64,000 bases of DNA from an uncultured Bacteroidales bacterium (lineage in GTDB: Bacteria > Bacteroidota > Bacteroidia > Bacteroidales > UBA932): contig CALUSC010000007.1 in the NCBI GenBank assembly GCA_944323345.1, positions 1-64,000 of the forward strand, given 5' to 3'. A program made the position numbers and the translations under genes. The notes under the pieces were generated by a model. The model worked only from the letters and a program-made list of their open reading frames with translations. It had not been told where the DNA came from and did not search any database. Positions 1-8,950 of this stretch are shown piece by piece (within the stretch, counting starts at the first letter, position 1; each line of letters begins with the position of its first letter).

Positions 1-1
1 G

Positions 2-74
2 AGCGGAAGACGAGGTTCGAACCCGCGACCCTTAGCTTGGAAGGCTAATGCTCTACCAACTGAGCTACTTCCGC
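2..74 (-). tRNA. tRNA-Gly (anticodon TCC)
   Basis: A complete cloverleaf reads on the minus strand. The acceptor stem GCGGAAG pairs with CTTCCGC, and the T arm carries GGTTCGAACC. The anticodon loop CTTCCAA gives TCC, for glycine GGA codons. It is the last tRNA of a Thr-Tyr-Gly operon. Whether CCA is encoded cannot be seen because the window begins here. Confidence 0.96.
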
Positions 75-94
75 ATTCTTTTCGTTTCTTTTTC

Positions 95-187
95 GCGATG
101 ACTTCGTCATTCTTCGCATCGTCGGTCAGTCATTTACACGAGTAAACCTCTTTCCTCCTCGCTTGACTTTCTCGTCCTCGCAAAAAT
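95..187. repeat. tRNA-spacer repeat, copy 1
   Basis: Fills the spacer between tRNA-Tyr and tRNA-Gly. It shares its first 45 nt almost exactly with copies 2 and 3 and then diverges slightly. It contains the short hairpin ATGAC-TTC-GTCAT. Confidence 0.85.
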
Positions 188-190
188 TAG

Positions 191-273
191 TGGGAGAAGA
201 TGGATTCGAACCACCGAAGGTATAAACCAGCAGATTTACAGTCTGCCCCATTTGGCCACTCTGGTATTCTCCC
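191..273 (-). tRNA. tRNA-Tyr (anticodon GTA)
   Basis: This is an 83-nt class II tRNA with a long variable arm. The acceptor stem GGGAGAA pairs with TTCTCCC and is followed by discriminator A. The anticodon loop CTGTAAA gives GTA, for tyrosine. It is the middle gene of the Thr-Tyr-Gly operon and is flanked on both sides by copies of the spacer repeat. Confidence 0.96.
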
Positions 274-292
274 GTTTTTTCGTTTCTTTTTC

Positions 293-402
293 GCGATGAC
301 TTCGTCATTCTTCGCATCGTCGGTCAGTCATTTACATGAGTAAACTCCTTTCTTCCTCGCTCGACTTCCTTGTCCTCACAAAAAATAAACTTCAAAATCT
401 TT
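293..402. repeat. tRNA-spacer repeat, copy 2
   Basis: A tandem partner of copy 3 with a period of 119 nt. The two copies look identical over about 110 nt. It carries the ATGAC-TTC-GTCAT hairpin and lies between tRNA-Thr and tRNA-Tyr. Confidence 0.88.
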
Positions 403-411
403 TATGTTTTT

Positions 412-521
412 GCGATGACTTCGTCATTCTTCGCATCGTCGGTCAGTCATTTACATGAGTAAACTCCTTTCTTCCTCGCTCGACTTCCTTGTCCTCACAA
501 AAAATAAACTTCAAAATCTTT
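412..521. repeat. tRNA-spacer repeat, copy 3
   Basis: The second of two directly adjacent copies between tRNA-Thr and tRNA-Tyr, with only about 9 nt separating it from copy 2. No tRNA fits between copies 2 and 3. Confidence 0.88.
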
Positions 522-531
522 CAAAAAACTG

Positions 532-605
532 AGCCGATGGAGGGAATCGAACCCACGACCCCGAGATTACAAATCACGTGCTCTAGCCAACTGAGCTACA
601 TCGGC
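532..605 (-). tRNA. tRNA-Thr (anticodon TGT)
   Basis: This is a 74-nt tRNA with acceptor stem GCCGATG/CATCGGC. The anticodon loop TTTGTAA gives TGT, for threonine ACA codons. The anticodon stem holds one T-T mismatch. It is the first gene of the operon, about 40 nt downstream of a strong promoter. The order Thr(TGT)-Tyr-Gly(TCC) matches the conserved thrU-tyrU-glyT order that precedes tuf in many bacteria. A tRNA-Thr(GGT) and tuf may therefore lie just beyond position 1. Confidence 0.96.
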
Positions 606-643
606 GAAACCCTCAAAACCTTGAGTCGTTTCGTAAGGGATTG

Positions 644-674
644 CAAAGATAGATATTATTTCTAATTCTCCAAA
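644..674 (-). promoter_or_regulatory. Promoter of the tRNA-Thr-Tyr-Gly operon
   Basis: Read on the minus strand, TTTG (674-671) is followed after exactly 19 bp by TATCTTTG (651-644). This fits the Bacteroidetes primary sigma consensus TTTG-N19-TAnnTTTG. Transcription should start near 640, about 35 nt before tRNA-Thr. Confidence 0.8.
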
Positions 675-744
675 ACTTTTTTCCCTTTTTCGGCGTTTTT
701 ATTTGCATATATCCTTGCCTATACGCCCCGGTCGCAGCTCCTGT

Positions 745-2625
745 TTATTCCTCCATAAGTTTTTTCAGCGTAGAGTAGATTGATTCTGAATCGTATCCGC
801 ATTCTGCCCTCAGCTCTTTCTGTGTTCCCTGTCCGATGAATCTGTCGGGAATCCCCATCGGTATCACTTTGTTGCCGAGTCCCCGTTCCGCAATATATTC
901 CGATACGGCGCCGAAAAGTCCTCCTTTCGTGCATCCGTCTTCGATCGTAACGATGATATCGGAATTCCTTGCTGCCTCTCCGAGAATCGCTTCATCGACA
1001 GGTTTTATATACCTTATATTATATATTGCAGGATTCTTCCCGGTCTCTGCGCCTATCCTGACAGCAGCCTCATAGGCCCTGTTTGCTACAGGCCCTGCGC
1101 ATATTACCGCGACTGTAGCCCCGTCCAGCATCTTTTCGCCTTTCCCCGGTGCAAGTTCTTCGAAGTCTGTTTCTCTCCATGCGATGCCTTCTCCGTAGCC
1201 GCGCGGATATCTTATGATGAACGGGCCGTCATCCCATTTCGATGCGGTGAACATCATGCTTTTAAGTTCTGTTTCGTCCCTCGGCGCGGCGATGACTGTT
1301 CCCGGTATGCTTCTGTATGCTGCCAGATCGAAGCTGCCGTGATGTGTGGCTCCGTCTTCTCCTACAAGTCCGGCCCTGTCGAAACATAGTACGACACCAA
1401 GCTTCTGAAGTGCGACATCGTGGATGATCTGGTCGTACGCCCTTTGTGAGAAACTTGAGTATATGTTGCAGAACGGTTTCATTCCGGCAGCCGCCAGACC
1501 TGCGGCAAACGTGACTGCATGTTCTTCTTCAATGCCGACATCGAAGAACCGCCCAGGTATTTCTTTGGCAAGGATATTCATCCCGCATCCGGATGCCATG
1601 GCAGGGGTTATCCCCACTATCCTTTTGTCTTTTCTGGCGAGTTCCAGAAGAACTTCTCCGAATACATCCTGATAACGGCTTTCCTTATGCCCCGCCGGGG
1701 CAATCCTCTTACCTGTCAGAGGGTCGAACATCCCAGGTGCATGCCATGCAGTCTGGTCTTCTTCCGCCGGGGCGAAGCCTTTCCCTTTCGTGGTGATGGT
1801 ATGCAGGATGAGCGGCCCCTTGAGCTCCTTCAGTTTGCCCAGAATATGGATCACCTGTCCGATGTCGTTTCCGTCTACAGGTCCGAAATATCTGAATCCC
1901 ATGGCTTCGAACAAGTCTCCTCCGGATTTTTTCACAAGCGTCGATTTCGCGCTTATGACCATTTCCTGCATCGCTTTCCTGAACTTTCCTTCACCGATCC
2001 TGTTCCATATATGAGTCTTGATTTTGTTATATGTCGGGTCTGTAGTCAGTTTGAGCAGGTGCTCGTGCAGGGCGCCGATATTCTTGTCGATGGAAATATT
2101 GTTGTCATTGATGATGACCAGAAGATCGGCCTTGCTGTTGCCAGCATTGTTCAGGCCTTCGAATGCAAGTCCTCCCGAAAGGGCTCCGTCACCTATCAGC
2201 GCCACGACTTTTTCTTTCCGGCCCCGGATCATTGCTGCGGACGCGAGTCCGAGTGCAGCAGAGATGGAGGTGGATGAATGGCCGGCACCGAAAGCGTCAT
2301 ATTCGCTTTCTGCCATTCGCGTAAAACCGCTTATGCCGTCTTTTTTCCTGTTTTTTCTGAAAAGTTCCTTTCTGCCCGTGATTATCTTGTGCGCGTATGC
2401 CTGATGCCCTACGTCGAATACTATCTTGTCCGACGGCGCATTGTATACATAATGGAAACCGACGATCAGTTCTACCGCGCCGAGGCTCGAACCGAGATGT
2501 CCGGGATTCGTGGCGCAGCATTCTATCATGTATTCCCTTATTTCAGCGCAAAGCTGCTTCAGTTCTTCGATACTGAAGTTTTTGATGTCAACAGGGAAAT
2601 TTACTTTATCTAACAGTTCATACAT
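745..2625 (-). CDS. dxs: 1-deoxy-D-xylulose-5-phosphate synthase
   Basis: Condenses pyruvate and glyceraldehyde 3-phosphate to 1-deoxy-D-xylulose 5-phosphate, the first step of the MEP isoprenoid pathway and a source for thiamine and pyridoxal. The 626-aa length is normal. Visible motifs are PGHLGSSLG (His43), DVGHQAYAHK (71-80) and the thiamine diphosphate motif GDG (145-147) followed by an NDN at 173-175. A transketolase-type pyrimidine domain and a C-terminal domain with TIEDG follow. It is the last gene of a minus-strand series and begins 1 nt after the stop of the upstream MFS gene, so it is probably translationally coupled. No clear terminator is visible before the tRNA promoter. Confidence 0.97.
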   Translation of the reverse strand: MYELLDKVNFPVDIKNFSIEELKQLCAEIREYMIECCATNPGHLGSSLGAVELIVGFHYVYNAPSDKIVFDVGHQAYAHKIITGRKELFRKNRKKDGISGFTRMAESEYDAFGAGHSSTSISAALGLASAAMIRGRKEKVVALIGDGALSGGLAFEGLNNAGNSKADLLVIINDNNISIDKNIGALHEHLLKLTTDPTYNKIKTHIWNRIGEGKFRKAMQEMVISAKSTLVKKSGGDLFEAMGFRYFGPVDGNDIGQVIHILGKLKELKGPLILHTITTKGKGFAPAEEDQTAWHAPGMFDPLTGKRIAPAGHKESRYQDVFGEVLLELARKDKRIVGITPAMASGCGMNILAKEIPGRFFDVGIEEEHAVTFAAGLAAAGMKPFCNIYSSFSQRAYDQIIHDVALQKLGVVLCFDRAGLVGEDGATHHGSFDLAAYRSIPGTVIAAPRDETELKSMMFTASKWDDGPFIIRYPRGYGEGIAWRETDFEELAPGKGEKMLDGATVAVICAGPVANRAYEAAVRIGAETGKNPAIYNIRYIKPVDEAILGEAARNSDIIVTIEDGCTKGGLFGAVSEYIAERGLGNKVIPMGIPDRFIGQGTQKELRAECGYDSESIYSTLKKLMEE

Positions 2626-2626
2626 T

Positions 2627-4012
2627 TCATTTCTTGTTAGGCATGTCGATTTCCAGCTCAGGGTGCTTGCGTGAAGATATCATGAGAGAAACCGCTACGG
2701 TGACTGCAGCTATGCCCAGTCCTATGAAAATGTATTCTGCATTTACTGCCGCAGTGATTTCCTGTGTCCTGTTTCCCGCTTCGGTTACCATGTTCCTGAA
2801 TATCATGCCCACGAAAATCGGGACCAGCAGCATTCCCATGTTCTGTATCCAGTAGACGAGGGAATAGGCCGTGCCGAGATTCCGGTCAGGGATGATTTTC
2901 GGTACGGTAGGCCACATTGCCGAAGGCACGAGAGAGTATCCGATTCCCAGAAGAGATATGGCCAGATATCCGTAGAAGGCTATTCCCTGGGGAGCGAATG
3001 CCATGATCAGGTGTGAAGCCAGAACCAGGACGGCTCCGACCAGCATCCATCCGGTAGCCTTGCCCACCTTGTCGACGAGGGCCCCGAAAAGCGGCGTGAA
3101 AATGACGGTGAAGAACGGGATCATGGTAATCATCCACTTTGCCGAGTCTACGTCCATGCCGAACCGCGGAATGACGATCGAAGTCCCGAATTTCTTGAAA
3201 GAGATGATGCAGCAATAGAAGAATACGCACAGGAAAGCTATCATGAGAAATCTCGGATTCGTAAGGACTTTCAGTATGTCAGAGAACTTGAATCTGTCTT
3301 CTTCTCTGACAATGCCTTTCCTTGTTACGATTCCGGCATTTCTGTCGAAAGCGGAATCCATGGCAACGAAAATCGCCCACAATATCCCTCCGGCCAGCAG
3401 CAGCCCGAGTCCGAGCATGGCAGGACGCGCGGTCTCGGCCAGCGTATATATTTCTCCTGCGGGTTTCTGGGCTACCAGAACCGGTGCCAGGATGAATGCG
3501 GCAGCGGTTCCGAGACGTGCTATGGCCAGCTGCAGACCCATGGCTAAGGCGACGTTCCTGCCTTTGAACCATTTGGCTATGGATCTGGTGACTGCCACCC
3601 CTGCAATCTCGCTGCCCAGCCCGAAAAGCATACATCCGACGTATGCTATGGTCAGTGAAATTTCAGGATTTAGCCCGGATATGAGTGCTGCGAAAACAGT
3701 GACCGCGCCGGCGATCATCAGTCCTACGAATATCGAGCCTATGAGCCTGACACCGAACATGTCGAGAAGGACTCCGCAGATCACGAGCCCTCCGCATACG
3801 CACAGGAATGAGTATCCTCCGGCATAAAATCCGTAATCTGCGCTGTCCCATCCGAGCTGCAGCATTCCGGGATTCTGGAAGATGTGGGACAGCGTGGAGA
3901 ACATGTCGTCGAAAAAGTACGATGCGAACATCGGTACTACCAGACATGCAAGCGCTATCCAGCACAATGTACTGCTCTTGAATGTTTTCCCGTTATTTGT
4001 TTTCAGAGTCAT
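2627..4012 (-). CDS. MFS transporter, first of a tandem pair (MFSD1-like)
   Basis: A 461-aa polytopic inner-membrane protein with about 12 hydrophobic segments and the two-lobe pattern of the major facilitator superfamily. The stretches AKWFKGRNVALAMGLQ and PSAMWPTVPKIIPDRNLG resemble signature regions of MFSD1-type carriers. The animal MFSD1 exports dipeptides, so a small-peptide or organic-anion substrate is possible, but the substrate cannot be read from sequence. Its start overlaps the end of the neighbouring paralogue by 20 nt and dxs follows after 1 nt, so all three genes are probably co-transcribed. Confidence 0.85.
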   Translation of the reverse strand: MTLKTNNGKTFKSSTLCWIALACLVVPMFASYFFDDMFSTLSHIFQNPGMLQLGWDSADYGFYAGGYSFLCVCGGLVICGVLLDMFGVRLIGSIFVGLMIAGAVTVFAALISGLNPEISLTIAYVGCMLFGLGSEIAGVAVTRSIAKWFKGRNVALAMGLQLAIARLGTAAAFILAPVLVAQKPAGEIYTLAETARPAMLGLGLLLAGGILWAIFVAMDSAFDRNAGIVTRKGIVREEDRFKFSDILKVLTNPRFLMIAFLCVFFYCCIISFKKFGTSIVIPRFGMDVDSAKWMITMIPFFTVIFTPLFGALVDKVGKATGWMLVGAVLVLASHLIMAFAPQGIAFYGYLAISLLGIGYSLVPSAMWPTVPKIIPDRNLGTAYSLVYWIQNMGMLLVPIFVGMIFRNMVTEAGNRTQEITAAVNAEYIFIGLGIAAVTVAVSLMISSRKHPELEIDMPNKK

Positions 4013-5378
4013 TCTCCTGAATATTTGGGAGTTCGAGTCCGAAGCCTTTCTTCCTGTCTTCCACTTTCAGCATCAGGCTCAGGATGAATGCGAGGATTCC
4101 GAATGATGAGAATATGATCATCGGCATGAGGTAGCCTCCTGTAGAATTGAGCACGACGCCTATCAGAAGAGGTACGAGGCAGAGCCCTATGTTCTGAACC
4201 CAGAAGATAAGGCAGTATGCGCTGCCGAGTATTTTTTCGTCTATGATTTTAGGGACGCTTGGCCATAACGCTGCAGGTACGAGCGAGAAACTTACGCCCA
4301 GAATCACTATCAGCAGCACGGCGAACCATTTGTACGGGAACAGCGGCAGCAGAAAGGCAAAACTCAGGTGACATGCTATCATTATGACTGCGCCAACCAT
4401 AAGCATCGATGCCCCTTTCCCTTTGTGATCCAGGAAAATGCCCAGTACAGGAGTAAGGCACATGGCCAGAATGGGGAAGCAGCTGAACAGTCTTGAAGCC
4501 GTGTTCGCATCCACATTCAGAGTCACTTCCAGGAAGTTCGGCGCGTATCTCTGGAACGGGAAAATGGCCGAGTAGTAAAGTACGCACAGGAGCGCTACAA
4601 GCCAGAACATCTTGCTGGAGAAAATCTGTCCGAGATCCTTGATGTGGAATTCGTCTTCCGGACTTTTCTCTGCCGTGGCTTCGCCGGCGGCAATGAGCTG
4701 CTTGTCGAGCTTCGTGTCCATGACGGAGAACACTATGTAATTGATGAGTCCTATCAGAAGCAGGCATGTGCAGAATGCCAGAGGTGCCACTACAGAGCCT
4801 CCGAATTTGTCTGAAATGGCAGGTGACAGCCACATTACAGCGAAGACTCCGAGTCTTGCGATGGCCATTTCAAGTCCCATGGCCAGGGCCATTTCTTTAC
4901 CTTTGAACCATTTGGCTATGGCTTTCGATACTGTGGTGCCGGCCATTTCGCATCCGCATCCGAAGATCATGAATCCAAGTGCCGCCATCTTGGCGCTGCC
5001 GGGCATGGCAGTCCACCAGCTGTCCAGCCATCCGCAGAGTTCGGTGGCCTGGAACCAGTCGCTGATTCCTATGTATTTGATTCCTGCCCCTGCCAGCATG
5101 AGCGATGCGGAAAGGATGCCGGTGAATCTTATTCCCATCTTGTCCAGAATGATTCCGGCCACTATCAGGAATCCGCATACGTTAAGAATGTATTCGGAGG
5201 CGGCATAAGTGCCGAATACTCCGCTGTCCCATCCCCTTTCGCTTTCTATGAGGGATTTGAGAGGGGACATCACGTCCACGAACATGTATGCGAAGAACAT
5301 CATCAGAGCGATGAGGACCAGTGCGGCCCATCTCGCGGCAGGATAATCGTTCAGGAATTTTCTTATTGTTGCAGTCAT
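3993..5378 (-). CDS. MFS transporter, second of a tandem pair (MFSD1-like)
   Basis: A 461-aa major facilitator protein, exactly as long as its downstream neighbour. It is clearly a paralogue: AKWFKGKEMALAMGLE and PAALWPSVPKIIDEKILG match the same positions. About 12 membrane segments are visible and the C-terminus is a charged cytoplasmic tail. The 20-nt overlap with the next gene suggests coupled translation and perhaps a heteromeric carrier or a substrate pair. It lies 30 nt downstream of purA. The substrate is unknown. Confidence 0.85.
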   Translation of the reverse strand: MTATIRKFLNDYPAARWAALVLIALMMFFAYMFVDVMSPLKSLIESERGWDSGVFGTYAASEYILNVCGFLIVAGIILDKMGIRFTGILSASLMLAGAGIKYIGISDWFQATELCGWLDSWWTAMPGSAKMAALGFMIFGCGCEMAGTTVSKAIAKWFKGKEMALAMGLEMAIARLGVFAVMWLSPAISDKFGGSVVAPLAFCTCLLLIGLINYIVFSVMDTKLDKQLIAAGEATAEKSPEDEFHIKDLGQIFSSKMFWLVALLCVLYYSAIFPFQRYAPNFLEVTLNVDANTASRLFSCFPILAMCLTPVLGIFLDHKGKGASMLMVGAVIMIACHLSFAFLLPLFPYKWFAVLLIVILGVSFSLVPAALWPSVPKIIDEKILGSAYCLIFWVQNIGLCLVPLLIGVVLNSTGGYLMPMIIFSSFGILAFILSLMLKVEDRKKGFGLELPNIQENDSENK

Positions 5379-5408
5379 TTCTGTATTGGTTTCAATATGT
5401 TAATCCGT

Positions 5409-6668
5409 TTATCTCATAATCGTTGCATCCCTGTCCGGTCCCAGTGAGATGATTTTTATAGGTACTCCGAGATATTTTTCCATGAAGGCTATGTAGTCGG
5501 TAAACTCCTTCGGAAGTTCGCTTTCGCTCCGGCAGCCGGTAAGGTCGGTATTCCAACCTTTGAATTCAGTATATACCGGTTCTATTGAGGCATACGTGTC
5601 GAATGGCACCTGGTCGGTTTCCTGGCCGTCTACCTTGTATGATGTGCAGACTTTGATAGTCTCGAAAGAGTCGAGGCAGTCTGATTTCATCATGATAAGG
5701 TCGGTCACTCCGCTGATCATCACGGCATATTTCAGGGCCACGAGGTCCAGCCATCCGCATCTGCGCGGCCTTCCGGTCACTGCACCGAATTCGTTTCCGA
5801 TTTTCCTGAGTTTCTCTCCGGTCTCGTCGAAAAGTTCCGTAGGGAACGGTCCGCTGCCGACCCTTGTGCAATAAGCCTTGAATATGCCGTAGACATGTCC
5901 TATTTTGGAAGGGGAGACACCGAGCCCGATGCATGCCCCTGCACATGCGGTCGACGAAGATGTCACGAACGGGTAGGAACCGTAGTCTATGTCAAGCATG
6001 GATCCCTGCGCTCCTTCTGCCAGTATGGCCTTGTTTTCCAGTTCCTTGTTTACGAAATATTCGCAGTCTGTAAGGCGGAACTCCCTCAGATATTCTATCG
6101 CCGAGAAAAATTCTGCTTCCTCAGCCTCCGGATTGCAGTCGAACTGCATCTGGGAAAGTATTCTGGCGTGTCTGTCTTTCAGCTTACGGTATCTGTCCTT
6201 GAAATCAGGTGCCAGAATATCGCCGACACGCAGCCCGTTGCGGCTTACCTTGTCGGTGTATGTAGGTCCGATGCCTTTCAGCGTGGAGCCGATTTTACCT
6301 TTTCCCATTGCCGCCTCGTTGGCTGCATCCAGCAGCCTGTGTGTCGGCAGAATCAGGTGTGCTTTCTTGGCTATGACTATCCTGTCTTTTACCGGAACGC
6401 CGGTCGCTTCGATATTTTCGCACTCTTTTCTGAAAGTTATGGGGTCCAGTACCACACCGTTTCCTATGATATTGACGGCGTCCTTTCTGAAGATTCCTGA
6501 AGGTATGGATCTGAGTACAAAACTTTTACCTTCAAAATGGAGGGAATGTCCCGCATTCGGTCCACCCTGGAATCTCGCTACTATGGGATAATTGCCTGCC
6601 AGAACGTCGACGATCTTGCCTTTGCCTTCATCTCCCCACTGGAGCCCAAGTACTACATCTAATTTCAT
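5409..6668 (-). CDS. purA: Adenylosuccinate synthetase
   Basis: Joins IMP and aspartate using GTP to form adenylosuccinate, the first committed step to AMP, in the cytoplasm. At 419 aa it is close to the family norm. The GTP-binding loop GDEGKGK lies at 12-18 with catalytic Asp13, and His41 sits in GPNAGHS. GSTLKGIGPTYTDK and the C-terminal GPDRDATI are also family landmarks. It lies 84 nt downstream of ssb and 30 nt upstream of the paired MFS genes in a same-strand series. Confidence 0.97.
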   Translation of the reverse strand: MKLDVVLGLQWGDEGKGKIVDVLAGNYPIVARFQGGPNAGHSLHFEGKSFVLRSIPSGIFRKDAVNIIGNGVVLDPITFRKECENIEATGVPVKDRIVIAKKAHLILPTHRLLDAANEAAMGKGKIGSTLKGIGPTYTDKVSRNGLRVGDILAPDFKDRYRKLKDRHARILSQMQFDCNPEAEEAEFFSAIEYLREFRLTDCEYFVNKELENKAILAEGAQGSMLDIDYGSYPFVTSSSTACAGACIGLGVSPSKIGHVYGIFKAYCTRVGSGPFPTELFDETGEKLRKIGNEFGAVTGRPRRCGWLDLVALKYAVMISGVTDLIMMKSDCLDSFETIKVCTSYKVDGQETDQVPFDTYASIEPVYTEFKGWNTDLTGCRSESELPKEFTDYIAFMEKYLGVPIKIISLGPDRDATIMR

Positions 6669-6752
6669 GATATTTTTATTAAATTATCAACTTTTGTTTT
6701 TATAATACTGTCATTTCAGATTTTGCGCCGGCATTGCCGCCGTCCGTACGGT

Positions 6753-7181
6753 TCAGAACGGCAGGTCGTCATCCGCTGTTTCCGTTCCGGTGTCCGTCTG
6801 CAGCGGTCTTTCAGGCCTTGTTTCCGCATTCTGCGCATTGCGCTGCGGTTCTGGAGCTCTTCCCAGTAGCTGGATGTTTTCCGCCGCTATTTCCGTAACT
6901 GTTCTCGTATTGCCGGACTTGTCGTTCCATGATCTTGTCCGGAGCCGGCCTTCCACATACAGCTGCGTCCCTTTCCTGACATATTTTTCTACCAGATCGG
7001 CTGCCGTTCTCCAGACCGTTACCGTATGCCATTCGGTCATTTCCCTCATGTTGCCGTCCCTGTCCCTGTATCTTTCCGAAGTGGCCAGCCTGAAAGTGGC
7101 GACCTTCGCATTGCCTTCCAGGTATCTTACTTCGGGGTCTTTCCCGACATTTCCGATAAGCATCACTTTATTTAAAGACAT
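6753..7181 (-). CDS. ssb: Single-stranded DNA-binding protein
   Basis: A 142-aa OB-fold protein that coats single-stranded DNA during replication and repair. The fold is visible from MSLNKVMLIGNVGKDPEVRY through VEGRLRTRSW. A Gln/Glu-rich linker leads to the acidic tip DDDLPF, which recruits replication and repair partners. The start at 7181 is chosen because family members begin with this Met. An in-frame Met 13 codons upstream (7220) would add an atypical basic leader. This is the canonical SSB of the window; a tail-less paralogue lies at 15671-16003. Confidence 0.94.
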   Translation of the reverse strand: MSLNKVMLIGNVGKDPEVRYLEGNAKVATFRLATSERYRDRDGNMREMTEWHTVTVWRTAADLVEKYVRKGTQLYVEGRLRTRSWNDKSGNTRTVTEIAAENIQLLGRAPEPQRNAQNAETRPERPLQTDTGTETADDDLPF

Positions 7182-7226
7182 GTCAATTCTTTTTTTCGGA
7201 CAACCCCGCAATTTAATCAATATTTC

Positions 7227-8087
7227 TTACAAAACCTTGCACATTCCGGCAAAGTCCGGAGTTTCTCCCGTGAATATTCTGAATCCTGTTATTGCCTGGT
7301 ATATCAGCCATCTTTTTCCGGAGACATAGATACCCTTGCACTTCCGTATGATATCGTTTTCTTCCGTACCGAATGACGGATTCTTGTAGTTGGCTTCCAG
7401 AATGATTTTTCCAGGCACGGGAAAATGCGACGTATCGAGGAAGTCCAGTTCCGGGATTCTCCCAGGGATGGTATAGATGACCAGATCCGATTCTTTGAAC
7501 AGTTCGATGAATCTGCCGAGTTTTTCTATGTGGAATCCGAATCCGGGCATATCCTCGGCTATACTTATCGCTTTCCCGTCTGATCTGTTGACGAGTGTCG
7601 TGTCGTAACCTATTGATGCTGCGGCTGCTGCAGCTGCACGGCCTGCACCTCCGCAGCCGGCGATCAATGCTTTCGGCGTGTATCCGTAGAATGACGGCAG
7701 CATGGCCTTCACTGTAGAGAAATCGTTTCCGTAAAGGCTGAAGAATTCGAATCCGCCTTCCGGAAGCACTGCGTCGAGTATCGACAGGATGACTCCGGCA
7801 TAGTCTGTATTGTATGCCATTATACCTTCATCCGTCTTGAGCAGCAGGTTTGCGGCACCTGTCAGCCTGCAGATGTCGGATTTCAAGCCGGCTTTTCTGA
7901 AAGCATCCGTCTTGAACGGCGCAGTGACGTTTACACCGGCATATTCATCCAGAAATTTCCCGTAGGATGTTTCGAAGTCATCGCCTTCTATGAGGTCGTA
8001 TGAATATTTCCCTTTATATCCGGCCTTGAAAAGAGCCGGACTCCCGGATGTCTTTATCGGATTTCCTATCAGACCGAATTTCTTCAT
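7227..8087 (-). CDS. aroE: Shikimate dehydrogenase
   Basis: Reduces 3-dehydroshikimate to shikimate with NADPH in aromatic amino acid synthesis. The 286-aa protein has the N-terminal substrate domain with GNPIKTSGSPALF and NVTAPFKTDAF, which holds the catalytic Lys. AANLLL and AYNTDY carry the Asn and Asp ligands. The Rossmann motif AGCGGAGRAAAA starts near residue 147. It sits 11 nt downstream of the RNA methyltransferase gene and just upstream of ssb in the same transcript direction. Confidence 0.93.
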   Translation of the reverse strand: MKKFGLIGNPIKTSGSPALFKAGYKGKYSYDLIEGDDFETSYGKFLDEYAGVNVTAPFKTDAFRKAGLKSDICRLTGAANLLLKTDEGIMAYNTDYAGVILSILDAVLPEGGFEFFSLYGNDFSTVKAMLPSFYGYTPKALIAGCGGAGRAAAAAAASIGYDTTLVNRSDGKAISIAEDMPGFGFHIEKLGRFIELFKESDLVIYTIPGRIPELDFLDTSHFPVPGKIILEANYKNPSFGTEENDIIRKCKGIYVSGKRWLIYQAITGFRIFTGETPDFAGMCKVL

Positions 8088-8098
8088 GATCTACAAGT

Positions 8099-8950
8099 TT
8101 ATCGGTTGCGTTGCCGGACAGCTTCATAAAGCAGTACGGCGGCGGATACTGATACGTTGAGCGAGTCCAGTTTGCCGAGCATCGGTATCCTTATGTGCCT
8201 GTCGGCATTCTGTCTCCATATTCCGGTCAGCCCCGTGGCTTCAGTCCCCATGACTATGGCCGTCCCGCAGGACATGTCGGTTTCGTAATACGGCTCTGAA
8301 TCCTGCAGCTGCGCTGTCAGAATTTGTATATTGTTGGCTTTCAGCCAATCAATGGTTTCTTTCGAACTTGCGGCTACTGTCTGTACGGTAAACAGTGCGC
8401 CTACGCTGGCTCTTATGAGATTCGGATTGTACAAGTCAGTGAGCGGATCACAGACGATTACTGCATCAGCCCCTGCCGCATCTGCGCTGCGCAGTACGGC
8501 TCCCAGATTTCCGGGTTTTTCCACTGATTCGAGTACGACGATCAGCGGGTTTTCACGGAGTGTCAGTTCTTCCAGAGATTTTTCCGTGATATTGGCCTCG
8601 GCGATGACTCCTTCAGTACTGCCGCGATAGGCTATTCTGGAGTAAAGTGCAGCCGGTATTTCGATTATTGCAGGCTGGTTTCCCGGATTTCCGTCCTGCC
8701 GGTGAATCCCGCATAGCAGACTTTCCAGTTCCTGAACCGGGCATATTTCCGGGCACACGAAGAGGCTTCTGATTCCGTATCCTGCATTGATGCAATATTC
8801 GAGTTCTCTCCGGCCCTCTATCACGAACATGCCTTTCTCGCGTCTCAGTCGTGATTTTTCCTGTAACGCGAGCAGTTCCTTTATCTTGGGGTTCTGGGCG
8901 GATGTGACGGTTTCCGTTCTCATTTTTCCACGGATAGACCCGGATATCAT
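8099..8950 (-). CDS. TrmH/SpoU-family RNA 2'-O-methyltransferase
   Basis: Probably methylates a ribose 2'-OH in rRNA or tRNA using S-adenosylmethionine; the target nucleoside is not predictable. The N-terminal substrate-binding domain has EKGMFVIEGRRELEY. The SPOUT catalytic domain shows SVEKPGNLGAVLRSADAAG, ASVGALFTV, VMGTEATGL and the knot motif DSLNVSVSAAVLLYE. The protein is 283 aa. Its ATG overlaps the lysS stop codon by 4 nt, supporting this start and translational coupling. An internal Met at residue 10 is an alternative. Confidence 0.9.
   Translation of the reverse strand: MISGSIRGKMRTETVTSAQNPKIKELLALQEKSRLRREKGMFVIEGRRELEYCINAGYGIRSLFVCPEICPVQELESLLCGIHRQDGNPGNQPAIIEIPAALYSRIAYRGSTEGVIAEANITEKSLEELTLRENPLIVVLESVEKPGNLGAVLRSADAAGADAVIVCDPLTDLYNPNLIRASVGALFTVQTVAASSKETIDWLKANNIQILTAQLQDSEPYYETDMSCGTAIVMGTEATGLTGIWRQNADRHIRIPMLGKLDSLNVSVSAAVLLYEAVRQRNR

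Noticed and set aside
126-317. 63-codon minus-strand frame across tRNA-Tyr
   Set aside because: It reads through the tRNA gene and the spacer repeat; it is not a protein gene.
293-521. Tandem repeat considered as a CRISPR array or a lost tRNA
   Set aside because: Only two adjacent copies of about 110 nt with a tiny spacer, so not CRISPR. The Thr-Tyr-Gly order matches the conserved cluster, so no missing tRNA is needed.
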